64,000 nucleotides of DNA from Nematopogon swammerdamellus (Eukaryota > Arthropoda > Insecta > Lepidoptera > Adelidae). This document shows, piece after piece, positions 1-11,000 of this stretch. The translations under genes were made by a program, and so were the position numbers. Each line of letters opens with the position of its first letter. Within the stretch, counting starts at the first letter, position 1. The notes below the pieces were generated by a model. The model was not told the DNA's origin. It made no database searches and worked only from the letters and a program-made list of their open reading frames with translations. The DNA lies in the NCBI GenBank assembly GCA_946902875.1, contig OX336340.1:2333351-2397350 (forward strand). The letters are read 5' to 3'.

Positions 1-245
1 ACAGTCGATAAAAGTTGACAAAAGGTGACAGAAGTTGGCAAAAGATAAGAAAAGTTGACAAAAGTTGACAAGAGTTGACATAAGTTACCGAGAGTTGGCA
101 AAAGTTCTCAAAAGTTTACAAAACTTGACAAGAGTTGACAACAGTCGATAAAAGTTGACAAAAGGTGACAGAAGTTGGCAAAAGATGAGAAAAGTTGACA
201 AAAGTTGTCAACATTTGTCAAAAGTTAATATAAAGTGACAGCAGT
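1..245. repeat. Short-period tandem repeat (AAAGTTGACA-like)
   Basis: Imperfect head-to-tail copies of a 10-11 base unit resembling AAAAGTTGACA fill the first 240 bases and run off the left edge of the window. Variants include AAAGTTGGCA and AAAGGTGACA. A longer block (ACAGTCGATAAAAGTTGACA and following bases) occurs at base 1 and again near 141, so there is also a ~140-base higher-order period. No coding potential is visible. Confidence 0.85.
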
Positions 246-1040
246 CGAAAAACGTTTGTAAAAATTTTTTTGCATTCTAAAAGATCGTGGACTGTCCGTG
301 GCGCATGCAACAAAAACAAACACGACCACTCGGACGCGGCACCCGCGACTGATTGTTTGCGACATTCGCTTCGGGGCCTTGTTGAGGTGTGCGTGTGTGT
401 GAGTGCGTCGTTTCGATCGTTTTGTACGTAGTTTCCATACTGCTTTAGCCATATATATGCTGTGACACAGGCGAAAGCCCAGCGGTGCCCTTGGAATATC
501 TGTCAAATGCGGTTTGGTTTTCTGTGTCTACTCTTCTCCTCTTTCTTTTCTAAACCTTTCGTGATACTAGACATAATAATAAAATGAAATTGTTACTGAC
601 CTTCTCAACAATAAAACAATATTTTGGAATTTGGAACAGTTGGGCCATTTTTACGCACAAAATGGTCCAAACACGATTTGTTGTATTTACATTATTTCTT
701 ACATTATCCTTTCCTTAGTACTGCATTGTCCGCTCCCACGCGTTTACCACATCCCAAAGAAGTTTGTAAAAAATGCCGCAAGGCATTATGCTCGCCTTTT
801 GTGACAATTTTACGTACTGGCGAGCAATAAAGTATATTTTCATTTTCGTTTCATTTAAAAATCTGGCAAAAAAGCTGGTAAAATAAAAAAAACCGCCCAA
901 GTGCGATTTGCACTCGCGCACCGAGATTTCCGCACCACACAAAAAAAGAAAGTTGAAAAAATTGGTTTCTTGTATTGTATTGTAGGGACACCAATTAATT
1001 TTTATTTATTTTTTTATTTTTCATTATTTATTTTCATTAA
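246..1040. other. AT-rich intergenic DNA, nothing assignable
   Basis: No gene recognised. The short open frames here have no family features. A CA/TG-rich patch lies near 385-405. The stretch 893-935 resembles the end of the (GTCT)n-containing repeat found at 22617, 33797 and 40349 (AAGTGCGATTTGCACTCGCG), so part of this interval is old repeat debris. Confidence 0.5.
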
Positions 1041-1045
1041 GTTTT

Positions 1046-1096
1046 AGGTGTACTAAAGGCTTACATAAGTATTTATGTAAGTCTTTAGTACACCTA
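1046..1096. repeat. Near-perfect ~22-base inverted repeat (hairpin)
   Basis: AGGTGTACTAAAGGCTTACA is followed after a few bases by its near-perfect inverse ending TCTTTAGTACACCT. It may be a tiny MITE remnant or the tip of one. There is no coding context. Confidence 0.75.
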
Positions 1097-1189
1097 CTGT
1101 TAATCCAAAACCTTAAAAATGAATAACAGAGTAAACTTAAAAAAAAATCATTATTTGTTGTTATATCCGCCATAATAACACATATTCTA

Positions 1190-1335
1190 TGCAAAATTCA
1201 ACCGGCTCGCTATTAGGGTTCCAAATATACAGCCAAGAGATACAGCCATCGGACAGACAGACAGACAGACAGCGTAGACTTAGTAATCGGTTTCCGCACG
1301 GGGTACGCAAACCCCGGAAATTACCATTGATCCAT
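1190..1335 (-). repeat. Fragment of (GTCT)n-containing interspersed repeat (family E)
   Basis: A GACAGACAGACAGACAGA run followed by CGTAGACTTAGTAAT is the inverse of the motif order (ATTACTAAG...ACGCCGTCTGTCTGTC) in the longer copies at 22617-23040, 33797-34160 and 40349-40732. It is a truncated, reverse-oriented copy. Confidence 0.6.
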
Positions 1336-1642
1336 CGATGTTTTGTGCTACAAGGCTCGTCTATGCCTTCACGAGCAGTTGGTCGTGTCCTTATGCGCTC
1401 TCCCCATTGTCTCAGCCGTACTGATATTGAATTCGACATCCATTTAGGCATTCAGCTTGCTCGTTACCGCTCCGCGTGAGCTGGGGTCCTCAGCAAAGCT
1501 GGTCTTCTATTCTGCGCCAGTTTTCAAAGGTCATTGTATGATTTGAACTCATTACTGTGTACTCTCATTGTGATGGAACTTTTAACGGAATAAATTTAAA
1601 TATAGAACGTGGTCGTATGAAACAAAAATTATATATACATAT

Positions 1643-1860
1643 ATTTTTTTATGGAAACTGGCACGGTTGGCTACATCACCTACAACATCCGTGATGTCAG
1701 CCTATAACACCGGGTGAACTTGGTGCCACGTCAGTGCTTCCCTTCGGTCGAGCCGGCTACACTGAACTGGACGGAAAACACAAACTAGCCGTTTCGACCG
1801 ACCTTTCATTCAGTGCGGTGGTACCAACGCGGGCGGGTTAAACCCTACCACCTAGTATAT
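1643..1860 (-). mobile_element. SINE body and 3' tail (5S/tRNA-head family), 5'-truncated
   Basis: Read on the minus strand, this copy ends in TGTAGGTGATGTAGCCAACC, then TTTCCATAAAAA, the same 3' tail as copies at 3318, 5613, 17800, 26247, 34788, 37941, 41203 and 63081. The body (CACCGCACTGAATGAAA type) is present, but the pol III promoter head is missing. Its 5' side abuts another interspersed repeat. Confidence 0.8.
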
Positions 1861-1870
1861 AAGAAGGGAC

Positions 1871-1957
1871 TCATATCCCTTAGTCGCCTTTTACGACATA
1901 CACGGGGAGAGATGCAGTGGTGCTATTCTTTTAAAGTACCGACCCCACACGGTACCA
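1871..1957 (-). repeat. Interspersed repeat X (lepidopteran SINE-like), 5' end
   Basis: On the minus strand it reads ACCGTGTGGGGTCGGTACTT, then AAGAATAGC, then a GTCGTAAAAGGCGACTAAGG block. The same order is at 12197-12526, 62195-62452 and 63921-64000. The copy at 12197 has a target-site duplication, which defines the family as mobile. This copy is truncated after ~90 bases. Confidence 0.7.
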
Positions 1958-2066
1958 ATATATCACATAATTAAAGTCACATATAATAGCGGTTGTAATC
2001 AACAGAGTTTATTGTAACTCTGTCTCTAAATGTATTATATCATCGATAAAAAGTTAATTTCAATAG

Positions 2067-2074
2067 GGTACTGT
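2067..2074 (+). promoter_or_regulatory. Candidate TATA box upstream of PHD/FP-like ORF
   Basis: TATATAAAAG lies about 170 bases before the first ATG (2242) of the PHD-finger ORF. The spacing suits a promoter with a ~150-base leader. This is inference from the motif and position only. Confidence 0.3.
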
Positions 2075-2241
2075 ATATAAAAGAAAAGTGCAGATCACGA
2101 GCTATCATTTGGTCTAATTGTCAACGCGATTCGAGAATATCCCAACTGGAAATCCTGACGTAAAGATTACGATTCACCAATTCGGAGAGGGTACTTTCAA
2201 ATTTCTTGTTCGCAGTCAGGAGTCGCCAACCTTTTATTAAT

Positions 2242-3104
2242 ATGAAGTGCTCAAAGTGCCAGTCGAACATGACAGACGGTCCCAAATGTTCCGCTTGCAA
2301 TGCAGATCTTCATTACCACTGTGCTGGCATAACCGAAATCGCCTTCCGCAAACTTGGATCGGATCGCCGAAATGGATGGCGTTGCTACAACTGCAAGTCG
2401 AACAACACTCCTACGCTCGTGCGAACCGGCAAAGACGATGCGGCTGCTTGTGGCGAAGAAGAGTTCGACCTAAAAAAAATATTTTTAGAGATAAAGAAGA
2501 TCCAGAATCAGCTTTCATTATATGGGGACATTCGGATGACCGTCAATAAACTGCGTGATGATGTAGCCAGCGTGGAGACGTCCGTCACACATAACGGCGA
2601 CCTGAGCACTGATATTAATGGGCGGATCTCATCCATTGAAGAACCGCTGAAGACATTGGGACATCTCAAGAATGATGTTGACCTACTGCAATCAAGATTG
2701 GACCGCATCGACGAAGAGCAGGCGGCGTGGGAGCAATGGGCTGGACACGACGTTCGAACATAGAAGTAATCGGTGTTCCAGAGAAGAACCTCATCCACGT
2801 GATATCCGGTTTGGCTAAAGCAGTGGGATTCGACCTTGATCCGCGCTCTGACATCAACTTTGTATCGAGAGTGGCTCCAAGAACCCCCGAGCCAGGACGC
2901 CCAAAATCTATTGTCATCTCCATGCAAGCGCGCTACCGGAAAGACGATTTCTTGTCCACCCTACGCAAGAAGAAGGATCTCAATACAAATGACATCGGCT
3001 TCTCTGATAAGAAACGTATAATTGCCAACGACCACCTGACCGGCCTGAACAGCTACTTTAGAAGACGAAGGAAGCGGCTAAGCAGCGCGGATTCAGCTAA
3101 CTAG
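2242..3104 (+). pseudogene. PHD-finger / FP-domain protein (LINE ORF1-type), frameshifted
   Basis: The first ATG in a good position is at 2242. The first ~60 residues form a PHD-type zinc finger: CSKC, then CxxC, HYHC, and a final W-x-C-x2-C. A predicted coiled-coil stretch follows (heptad-like LKKIFLEIKKI, then VDLLQSRLDRIDEEQ). Near 2735-2750 the frame is lost; the neighbouring frame (to 3104) continues with RRSNIEVIGVPEK and a NDHLTGLN motif, typical of the C-terminal 'FP' domain of ORF1-like proteins of insect non-LTR elements. This PHD + coiled coil + FP architecture is common as repeated 'zinc finger DNA binding protein' ORFs in Lepidoptera; such ORF1 proteins are thought to bind nucleic acid. 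No matching reverse transcriptase ORF follows, so this is either a truncated LINE or an ORF1-only copy. The frameshift argues against function. Confidence 0.7.
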
Positions 3105-3317
3105 CCTTAGGATTCAGCCTAATTAGGTTCAAAACTGTAGAATTCTCGCTCGCCGAAACAACACTTCTCCGTATGTAGTGATTGATTAACAAGGAAGCTT
3201 ATTTAAAAAAAAAATTTTTAGAATATTTCTTCCATCATCGTACCCGTATTTTGAAAAATTATCTAGTAAATAATAAGATTCATGTATTCTTACATTCAGT
3301 TGTGATGTACAACAAAA

Positions 3318-3548
3318 TTTTTTTTTTTTTTATGGAAACTGACACGGTTGGCTACATCACCTACAACATCCGTGATGTCAACCCATAACACCGGGTGAAC
3401 TTGGTGCCATGTAAGTGCTCCCCTTCGGTCGTGCCGGCTACACTGAACTGGACGGAAAACTATTCACATAGCCGTTTTAACCGACGTTTCATTCAGTTCC
3501 GTGGTACCAACCCGGGCGGGTTGAACCCTGCCACCTAGTAAGATAAGA
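3318..3548 (-). mobile_element. SINE body and tail (5S/tRNA-head family)
   Basis: Reverse-oriented copy beginning (at its 3' end) with a T-run, then TATGGAAACTGACACGG. It retains the tail and body (CCGGGCGGGTTGAACCCTGC region) up to about 3548 and lacks the promoter head. Confidence 0.8.
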
Positions 3549-3749
3549 AGCGAAGGGCCCTACTACAGTTTTGTTCGTCAATTTGTTCGCTCTCAACCAA
3601 TAAAACTCTATTATTAATATGTTTTTATTTTCACGTTTTTCTTCAGAAACATTCATATTCATTCTATACAAGTACATAAAAGAAATATACAAAATTAATA
3701 CAAATAGAATCAATTAAAAAAAAACGGTAATATCATCATTATGGAAATA

Positions 3750-3780
3750 ATCGTAGGAACCAAAATTTGGTTCCTACGAT
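3750..3780. repeat. 31-base near-perfect palindrome
   Basis: ATCGTAGGAACCAAA is followed immediately by its inverse, with a single central mismatch. No element ends or coding context are apparent. Confidence 0.85.
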
Positions 3781-4377
3781 GACACGTTACACATTTAATG
3801 TGTAATGTGACATTTTACATCTGATAATTTTAATGTTAAACTATACCTACTCTTCAATCGTGATAATCTGAATTTATTTATTTTTATTATTAATTATAAT
3901 AATCTCCTTTCCAACTTTCATATAGTATATATAGTGAATTTAACAAACACTGAAAATTTCTTAAAAAGGTTGGTAACGTCTGATACGCTGAATGCATCAT
4001 CATTAGTGTCATCTGAAAACTTGATTACGTGCAACTGTCGCCCGCGCCGCCACCGGTTGCGCGCAGGGACAAACCTAAACCTCTCTCGCTTCGTCATTCA
4101 GAGTTCGCATATTATGTTATCCCTTTCCGATCGTCTTGAGCGTGACAATTGAAGATAAAATAATAATAAGAATACTTATTAACAATACATATAAGTACAT
4201 GCTAGTAAAATATAAGCCATACATGTTTAATACATATAAACTAATAAATATATAGAATATTATAAGTATACAAATAAATATACATACATACATACTTGTC
4301 CATCCAGGTAAGTATGAAACAAAAGTTATTTTTTGTTTTTTAGGTTTTTAATTCACATTGACGGAGGTAATACAGTT

Positions 4378-4752
4378 TTAGGTGTTTTTGAATAAGGGAA
4401 GCGATTTACAATGTCGGATAAAGTATGGTAGTGAATTCCACAGTCGAGCTGCGTGAACAGAAAATGAGTTCGTATAAAAACCAGTTTTATGAGAGGAGAT
4501 AGCTAAAATATTGTCATGACTAGACCGAAGTGGGACACCGTGAGAAGATAGGTTCTGAAACCGGGAAGATAGATACTCGGGAGCAGAGGGGTTGTTAAGA
4601 CAAGAGTAAAGATAAAGAAGACTAAGAATGTGGTAACTCCTGCGGAGACGGATTGGGAGCCATTTGAGACGTCTGCGATATTCTGAAACATGGTCGTACT
4701 TGCGTAGTCCGAAAATGAATCGTATACACATGTTTTGCAGACGCTCAAACTT
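4378..4752 (-). pseudogene. LINE reverse transcriptase C-terminal fragment (CR1/Daphne-like)
   Basis: The minus-strand frame encodes the region downstream of the RT fingers/palm typical of Jockey/CR1-group LINEs: ERLQNMCIRFIFG, RLKWLPIRLRR, and a final ARLWNSLPYFIRH segment near the protein end. Nothing upstream of this C-terminal ~120 residues is present. The fragment is cut at ~4752 by a plus-strand Jockey 3' tail, so that event came later. It is a dead fragment. Confidence 0.75.
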
Positions 4753-4758
4753 GTTCCA

Positions 4759-4858
4759 TGTACATGAGCGTCGTTAGACGAATGTACATGAGCGTCGTTA
4801 GACACCTTGTGGGTGGCTCGGCGCCACAGGTCGCGCTTTCTAAAAAAAAAACTCTGTT
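4759..4858 (+). mobile_element. Jockey LINE 3'-UTR tail fragment with poly(A)
   Basis: CGTCGTTAGACACCTTGTGG, GTGGCTCGGCGCCA and CGCGCTTTC followed by an A-run match the 3' end of the Jockey copy at 48440-48530. The block TACATGAGCGTCGTTAGAC is duplicated in tandem here. It is either a severely 5'-truncated insertion or a SINE-like passenger using the same tail. Confidence 0.75.
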
Positions 4859-4861
4859 TCC

Positions 4862-5112
4862 CAGTAGGGTATAGGCAGCTCATGATGTTCTTCATACATG
4901 CTGGTCGTCGGTTGCGGGTAGATACTGCGTACTTGACTCCTTTTTGAGCACATGCCCGATCTGGTCCAGGTACGTGCGTCTAACTAGGGCGACCCTTCCC
5001 GACTCTTCCACTCACATTCGATCCATAAATATCTTTCGTTAGTCTTCTATCATACATTCTTCCAACATGACCGAACCACCGAAGCATTCCTTTCTCAATC
5101 CTTGTCACTATG
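4862..5112 (-). pseudogene. RTE-type LINE ORF C-terminal fragment
   Basis: On the minus strand the frame reads RIEKGMLRWFGHVGRMYD, then RLTKDIYGSNVSGRVGKGRP. This is the characteristic LRWFGHV...RGRP C-terminus of RTE-clade LINE proteins in insects. Only ~80 codons remain and they are interrupted afterwards. Confidence 0.75.
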
Positions 5113-5612
5113 TATATCTTCTTTCAGACCACAGCAATACGTATACTGTTTCTTAATCTATCTTTAATTGTTATTCCTCGCGTACTCATCAACGCATTTT
5201 TTTTTCTTAATAATGTCCTTAGATTTTACATATTAATTATTATTTGGTTTCAAATTATTACTTACACTTGTATAATTACTAGGTTAAGCCTAGAATGAGC
5301 GGCAGTGCAAGTGCCAGTTTAACTATAGCTGCAGCTGTGTCTCTAGACCTTTTTATCAGCTCACCTGATAATATTGTATCTAAAATTTTATTTTAATTTA
5401 GATAATGCAATCATTGTACCAAACTTTTTACATTCCCACAATCACTTCACAATTCACATACACATTTCACAACATACGACTCTCAAACATCCAAAGGTTG
5501 ACTGCAAGAAATCCCTGTAAGGGATAAGTCCGGCTTTGCCCTTGATTTTAATTAAACAACGAAGTTATTTCCGTAAAATGTTTTTTGGAACAATGAAATG
5601 TCTTAGACATGC
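5113..5612. other. AT-rich intergenic DNA, no gene seen
   Basis: No family features. The open frame at 5110-5298 is composed of AT-rich hydrophobic codons and is not considered a gene. Confidence 0.5.
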
Positions 5613-5926
5613 GGTCAGTCTCGGTAGCTCAGTCCTCAGTGGTGCGGTCGGTCGACTGTTGTTAAGCAACGCTGAGCGCGCTCAGTACTAGGTGGTAGGT
5701 TTTATCCCGCCCGGGTTGGTACCAACGCACTGAGTGAAACGTCCGTCGAAACGGCTATGAAAAAAAATAGTTCTTGTTTTGTCCAGTTTCAGTATAGCCG
5801 ACATGAAATGAAGGGAAGCACTGACATGGCACCTAATTCACCCGGTGTCATGGGCTGACATCACGGATGTGTAGGTGATGTAGCCAACCGTGTCAGTTCC
5901 CATAAAAAAATAAAATAAAAAAACAA
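5613..5926 (+). mobile_element. SINE with tRNA box A and 5S-like head, internally deleted
   Basis: Plus-strand copy starting with GTCTCGGTAGCTCAGT (tRNA box A-like) and GTTAAGCAACGCTGAGCGCG (5S rRNA box A/intermediate-like). It jumps directly to the SINE body (GGTGGTAGGTTTTATCCCGC) and ends with the GTAGCCAACCGTGTCAG tail and an A-rich end at ~5926. Compared with 26247-26595 it has lost the 5S box C and tRNA box B. Confidence 0.8.
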
Positions 5927-6099
5927 TACAACGAGCTTATTTCGGTAAAATGTTTTTGGAACAATGAAGTACCTACCTTATTTAAAGACATGTGAGTAAC
6001 CGAAAAAAAAAACCTTTTCTAAATCAGGAAAAAAGGCAATGATTTTAATTTCAACATGGAAATGAGGACGTTACAGCCACAACCCATATCACAATTTTA

Positions 6100-6440
6100 T
6101 TCCGAACGCTCCGCGACCTATTAGCGGGTGCGGGGGCGCGGCCGGGGGGCGGGGGATGTTCGGGCGAGGGGTGCAGGCACCGGCTCAAAGACTAATTCAG
6201 CTCACGCAGCCCCCGAGTAATCAAATAAATAAATAAATAGTAAAATCCACGCGACGCGTTCTGCTTTGATCAGAGCCGCGCCTTCCTGAAGCGCTGCCCC
6301 TCCCCCGCGTCCCGCCCAACCCCCGAGTTACAACTCTGGCGGCGGCGGCGGCGCGGCGCCCTCTCGAAATATTTTATTTCAATTTACGTTTCGCGGCCGC
6401 TGCCGACGCGGCGGGGGCGGCGGGGTGAATGTGCTTCAAA
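6100..6440. other. GC-rich, CpG-rich island
   Basis: A sharply bounded GC-rich block (GCGGGGGCGGCGGGG, GGCGGCGGCGGCGGCGCGGC) stands out in an AT-rich surround. It contains no convincing ORF or element ends. It could be a promoter-like or conserved noncoding island, or GC-rich repeat debris. Confidence 0.5.
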
Positions 6441-6604
6441 TAAATTAAAAGCCAAATTTTCATTTTGCCGAAATGTATTTCGGTTGTGTGTTAGGTCGAT
6501 CGTATACGCAAAGTATCATTGCGAGTAGTGACCCCACTCTTGTGACAAAATTTTTAGGGTTCCGGTTCGCCATATTTTCGAAAGCAAATTCTACATAATG
6601 AGAT

Positions 6605-7012
6605 TTTTTTTTATTTAATCCGGTATAGGTGGCCGAGTCGGAAGGGCCGAAGCACATGCTCCGACCAGCCAATATCACCTCCGAGAAGGTAGGTGCCATA
6701 CCGGAGACTTCCCTGGATTGCTGGCTATACTGGACTAAAGGAGAACACAACCGAGGCTGCTATGCGGCCACCTTACATCCAGTAAGGTGATACCAACAAA
6801 GTCGGCTACAAATTTTAGCCTACCGCCTAGTAAGGGGCAAGGGGAGGGACCTACAGTTTTATACCGGTTCCGAACGGTGAAGCAGCAGGTGTAGTGTATG
6901 CACGTAAATTTTTTCGTCAAAGAAAACTCATTGGTACACGCCGACCGGATTCGAACCTCGGACCTCTCGCATGAGAAGCCGATGCCCAAACCACTCGGCC
7001 ACCCGCCGCTTC
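6605..7012 (-). mobile_element. tRNA-headed SINE (HaSE2-like), near full length
   Basis: Minus-strand element starting at ~7012. A tRNA-like head has box A GGTGGCCGAGTGG and box B GAGGTTCGAATCCGG, followed by a body and a tail reading CCGGTATGGCACCTACC, ending in ACCTATACCGGATTAAATAA. Its tail recurs alone at 18605-18740 and 61978-62068. Helicoverpa has described SINEs with tRNA heads and shared central domains that this resembles; the family assignment is from memory. Confidence 0.75.
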
Positions 7013-7024
7013 AGATTATATTTG

Positions 7025-7447
7025 ACTATAGAATGACTCTTCTTCAGGTTAGAATTGACTTGAGAATTAATCTTCTCCAGATTAGACTTGGCTTGAGAAT
7101 GACTCTTCTTCAGATTAGACTTGACTTGAGAATGACTTTTCTTCAGATGAGACTTAACTTGAGAATGACTCTTCTTCAGATTAGACTTGACATGAGAATT
7201 ACTCTTCTTCAAATTAGACTTGACTTGAGAATGAATCTTCTTCAGATTAGATTTGACATGAGAATTACTCTTCTTCAAATTAGACTTGACTTGAGAATGA
7301 ATCTTCTTCAGATTCGACTTGACTTGAGAATGACTCTTCTTTAGATTTGACTTGACTTGAGAATGACTCTTCTTCAGATTAGACTTGACTTGAGAATGAC
7401 TCTTCTTCAGATTAGACTTGACTTGAGAATGACTCTTCTTCAGATTA
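7025..7447. repeat. 30-bp minisatellite, ~14 copies
   Basis: The unit GAATGACTCTTCTTCAGATT + AGACTTGACT (30 bases) is repeated from ~7025 to 7447 with scattered substitutions. Because 30 is a multiple of three, frames stay open on both strands; the minus frame reads SNLKKSHSQVK repeatedly. This openness is a by-product of the period, not evidence of a gene. The array begins immediately beside the tRNA head of the adjacent SINE. Confidence 0.9.
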
Positions 7448-8065
7448 AACTTTTTTTTATTAAGTAAATTCTGGAAGTTGTTCAACGTGGCCTTATGTCG
7501 CACTCCTGGGCGGTTCATGGGGCGGGGTGTACCCACCAGCGCAGCGGAGCAACCCACCAGTCACGTTCCTAGTATTGAGATTTGTTTACAGCCAGAGATT
7601 AGCCTTTCGTGTTATGTGCTTCCCGCCCTAGGGATCATTATTTCTGTACAGATTTCTGGTTAAACCAAAAAGCATAGGAAACAATAAAGCAGTATAAAAA
7701 AAACAAAACAAAACAAAAACAAAAAAATTATACCCGCCACGAGGTTCTTTTGGGCAAAATTACTTCCGGTGAATGTGTTAAACAATAACAAAAGTGCCTG
7801 TTTAAAAATCACATAATAATTCCAACAAATAGTACATAATAATAATACAAAAATAATAATAAAAAGAAGAAAAAGCTGTCAAGATGACATATTGTAAAAA
7901 ATCTGCCCTCAACAAGAAAAATGTTTAAAAAGCGGCTGCAGGCGCCGCACCGGGCTCGCAGAGAGCGCGGAACCATCATCAACGGCGCACGGCTCCGTAG
8001 TGTTGGAGTAAACATGCTGGCCAGCACAGGAGCCGAAGCCCGGCGGCGCCTCAAGACAACATCAT

Positions 8066-11000
8066 ATGTCAATGAATGACAGCGGCGGCTCACGGCGTAC
8101 GGCGACACGGTCGGCGCCTCATCGGGCAGGTAGAGCTGCGAGCGGAGCTGCAGGTCGTGGTCAGAACACCCGACCAGAACATCGCGCACGGACCACTACA
8201 ACACGCCGCCCACGGCGTGTGTCTGCGCATCGGCCCAGCAGCGCATCAGACACCTCGCCCTCCCCGCCCGCACCGGCATCACCGTGCCGCCGCCGCCTAC
8301 GCGAACGAGCCGCTTCTTCTCGACCACCCGCACGCCCTTCACCGACGCCCGCCGAGACATCGTCAGGATCATCGAACGATGACGGCGGGCCGACGACACC
8401 GTCCCCGCCAATACACCGACGGCGAGGACGACGTCCACCACCGGCACGCTTGGGGCCGTCGGGGTCTCGTACCCCACCTACAGCCCCCGCTACCGATGGT
8501 GTAGTGCGCCGTATACGTTGGACTTATGAAATAAATATAAAAGTCATGACGGCGTACTACAGGGCCACACAGGGAGAAACAGTCCGGACTGCTTACCGAC
8601 CGAGGCTGCTTTCTGAATTTCAGACTTTGGAATCGACCATCTCTGTTTCAGCCCAGCGCCTATCAGATCAAGTACGGCTCATCCTAAACCGCCATTTTGT
8701 AGATGACGCCGTGCTTGACCAACTACGCCTTGATGCGCTCCCCCCTGCCACTGCCACGACGCCCGTACGCCCGGACGCCGCATGCGCCCCGCCGCCGCCT
8801 CCGGCGAGAGCGCAGGGTGCTGCCGCTGTCGCTACCGTTGCTGATGTGACAGCCGCACCCGTACCGACACCACCATCTGCCGTGGATGGTGGCGATGTGG
8901 TAGGGGGCATCGTAAGTACCCAAGATAATGAGTTCATGAGGAGGACTCTTGAAGAGGCGATTCTGGAGTACCGCTCGGCACCTACTAATGACAGGCCGCG
9001 GATACCGAGGTTGCCCACGAATAAAAAAAATCTTATTATGATGAGGATCCTGGATTCGTATCTAAAACAATATATCGAGTCTAGTGTAGATCTCGCCGAT
9101 ACTCACTCGATCTTGTACTGTGGGGCGGTGGCTGCCTGTCGCATGGCGCGTTTGAAATTCGAGAATATATCTAGAGACACACGCGCCAGGCCAACCACCG
9201 CTCCCGCGTGGCAGTTACGGATCGAGCGACGTATCGGCGAGGCCAGGATCCTCATCGGAAAGCTATACTTCTTCAGGTCTGGAAATACCAGACCGAAAAT
9301 CATGCGCTTCGTGACGAAGGCTTTTGGTGGTGCTGTATTAAGCCAGACACAGCCAAACTTCCACTCACTAGTCACGGAGCGCATAGATGACCTGAAGCAG
9401 CAAATTAGCGCGTGGGCCCTACGTATCCGTCGCTATAGGAAGCGTGTCGACCGTTATCACCAGAATCGTCGATTCCAGAGTGACCAAAGGTGGGTATACC
9501 GGAACTGGGAGCACCCGAACCAACGACCGACAGACACGATCCGACCGACTGAGCAAGAAAATGCTTTATTTTGGAAAAACATCTGGTCGGCTCCTGTCTG
9601 TCACGTCGAGGGTGAATGGATGAGAGTTGTCCAGCGGGTGTGTCAGTCGATAGAACCAATGTCCGCCATAAATATCAGCGAAGAGGATGTAGGTTCTGCA
9701 ATCCGCCAGGCACTGAACTGGAAATCTCCAGGGCCGGACGGATTGCAGAACTTCTGGCTGAAATGGTTCAGAAGCTGCCACTCCCGCTTGGCTGTTCAAT
9801 TCCAAGATGCCCTCGACCATCGGGTTCTCCCAGAGTTCATGACTACTGGTGTCACCCACCTGCTCCATAAATCTGGTAGTACTGCGGAACCTAAAAATTA
9901 TAGACCTATCACTTGCTTGCCTACCATCTACAAGCTCCTGACATCCATTCTGACGCACAAAATATCAATTCACATAAAGGACAATAACATCTTGTCCGTT
10001 GCTCAGAATGGATGTCGGGCTGGGTCCCGCGGTACTAAGGAGCTGCTCCTCATAGACATGACCGTTTGTCAGCAGGTCCGACGCAATCGAAAGAACCTGT
10101 CTGCTGCCTGGATAGACTACAAGAAGGCTTTTGACTCCGTGCCCCATACGTGGTTGCTAAGGATACTAGAACTATACAAAACTGACACGAATATCTGTCA
10201 ATTCCTTGGCGCATGTATGGAACAATGGAGTACTATCCTTCGTGTACCAGGTGGCGAACGGACTTCGGTTGCAGACGACCGGATTCCCATACGGCGGGGG
10301 ATCTTCCAGGGAGACAGTCTGAGTCCGCTTTGGTTTTGTCTGGCTCTGAACCCTCTTAGCACTCTGCTTGAGGACTCAGAGCTGGGCTACTGTCTTCGAA
10401 GAGGAGGCTCTCGAATATCGCACTTGTTTTATATGGATGACCTCAAACTGTTTGCCAAGTCGGACACCGAACTAATGTCGATGATGAAGATAACTGAAAG
10501 CTTCAGCAACGACATTGGAATGGAGTTCGGCTTGGAAAAATGTGGGACCATCCATGTGGAACGTGGTGTGATCGTGAACTCCGGCGGCATACAGTTGTCG
10601 GAGTCCATGAATGTTCGAGCTCTCTCCGAAGACGAAACTTATAAGTATCTGGGAATATCGGAGGCTCTCAACATACGGGATACGGACATGAAACAATCAG
10701 TTAAGGAAAAGTTTTTTCGTCGTCTTACAAAAGTACTAAATAGCCTTTTGTCAGGCGGCAATAAAATTCGTGCCTATAACGGTTGGGTCATGCCTGTGCT
10801 CGTATATACTTTCGGTATTCTCAGATGGACTCAAACCGAATTGGACTCCTTGGACAGAAAGGTCAGGACGCTGATGACGAAATCCCGTATGCATCACCCA
10901 CGATCATCGGTCATGAGGTTGTATATCCCGCGGAAGTGTGGGGGTCGAGGTATGTTAAATGCCAAGAACCTGCACAACCGCGAGGTATGCAATCTCCGTC

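Noticed and set aside
2727..3104. Baculovirus-derived FP25K gene
   Set aside because: The FP domain occurs here fused downstream of a PHD finger and coiled coil, the arrangement of insect transposon ORF1 proteins, so viral origin is not needed.
6928..7557. 209-residue Lys/Ser-rich protein on the minus strand
   Set aside because: Composed of the 30-bp minisatellite plus the tRNA head of a SINE; no family features.
8196..8504. Overlapping small genes in the 5' part of the Dong/R4 ORF
   Set aside because: They are alternative-frame shadows of the Arg/Pro/Ala-rich N-terminus in GC-rich sequence.
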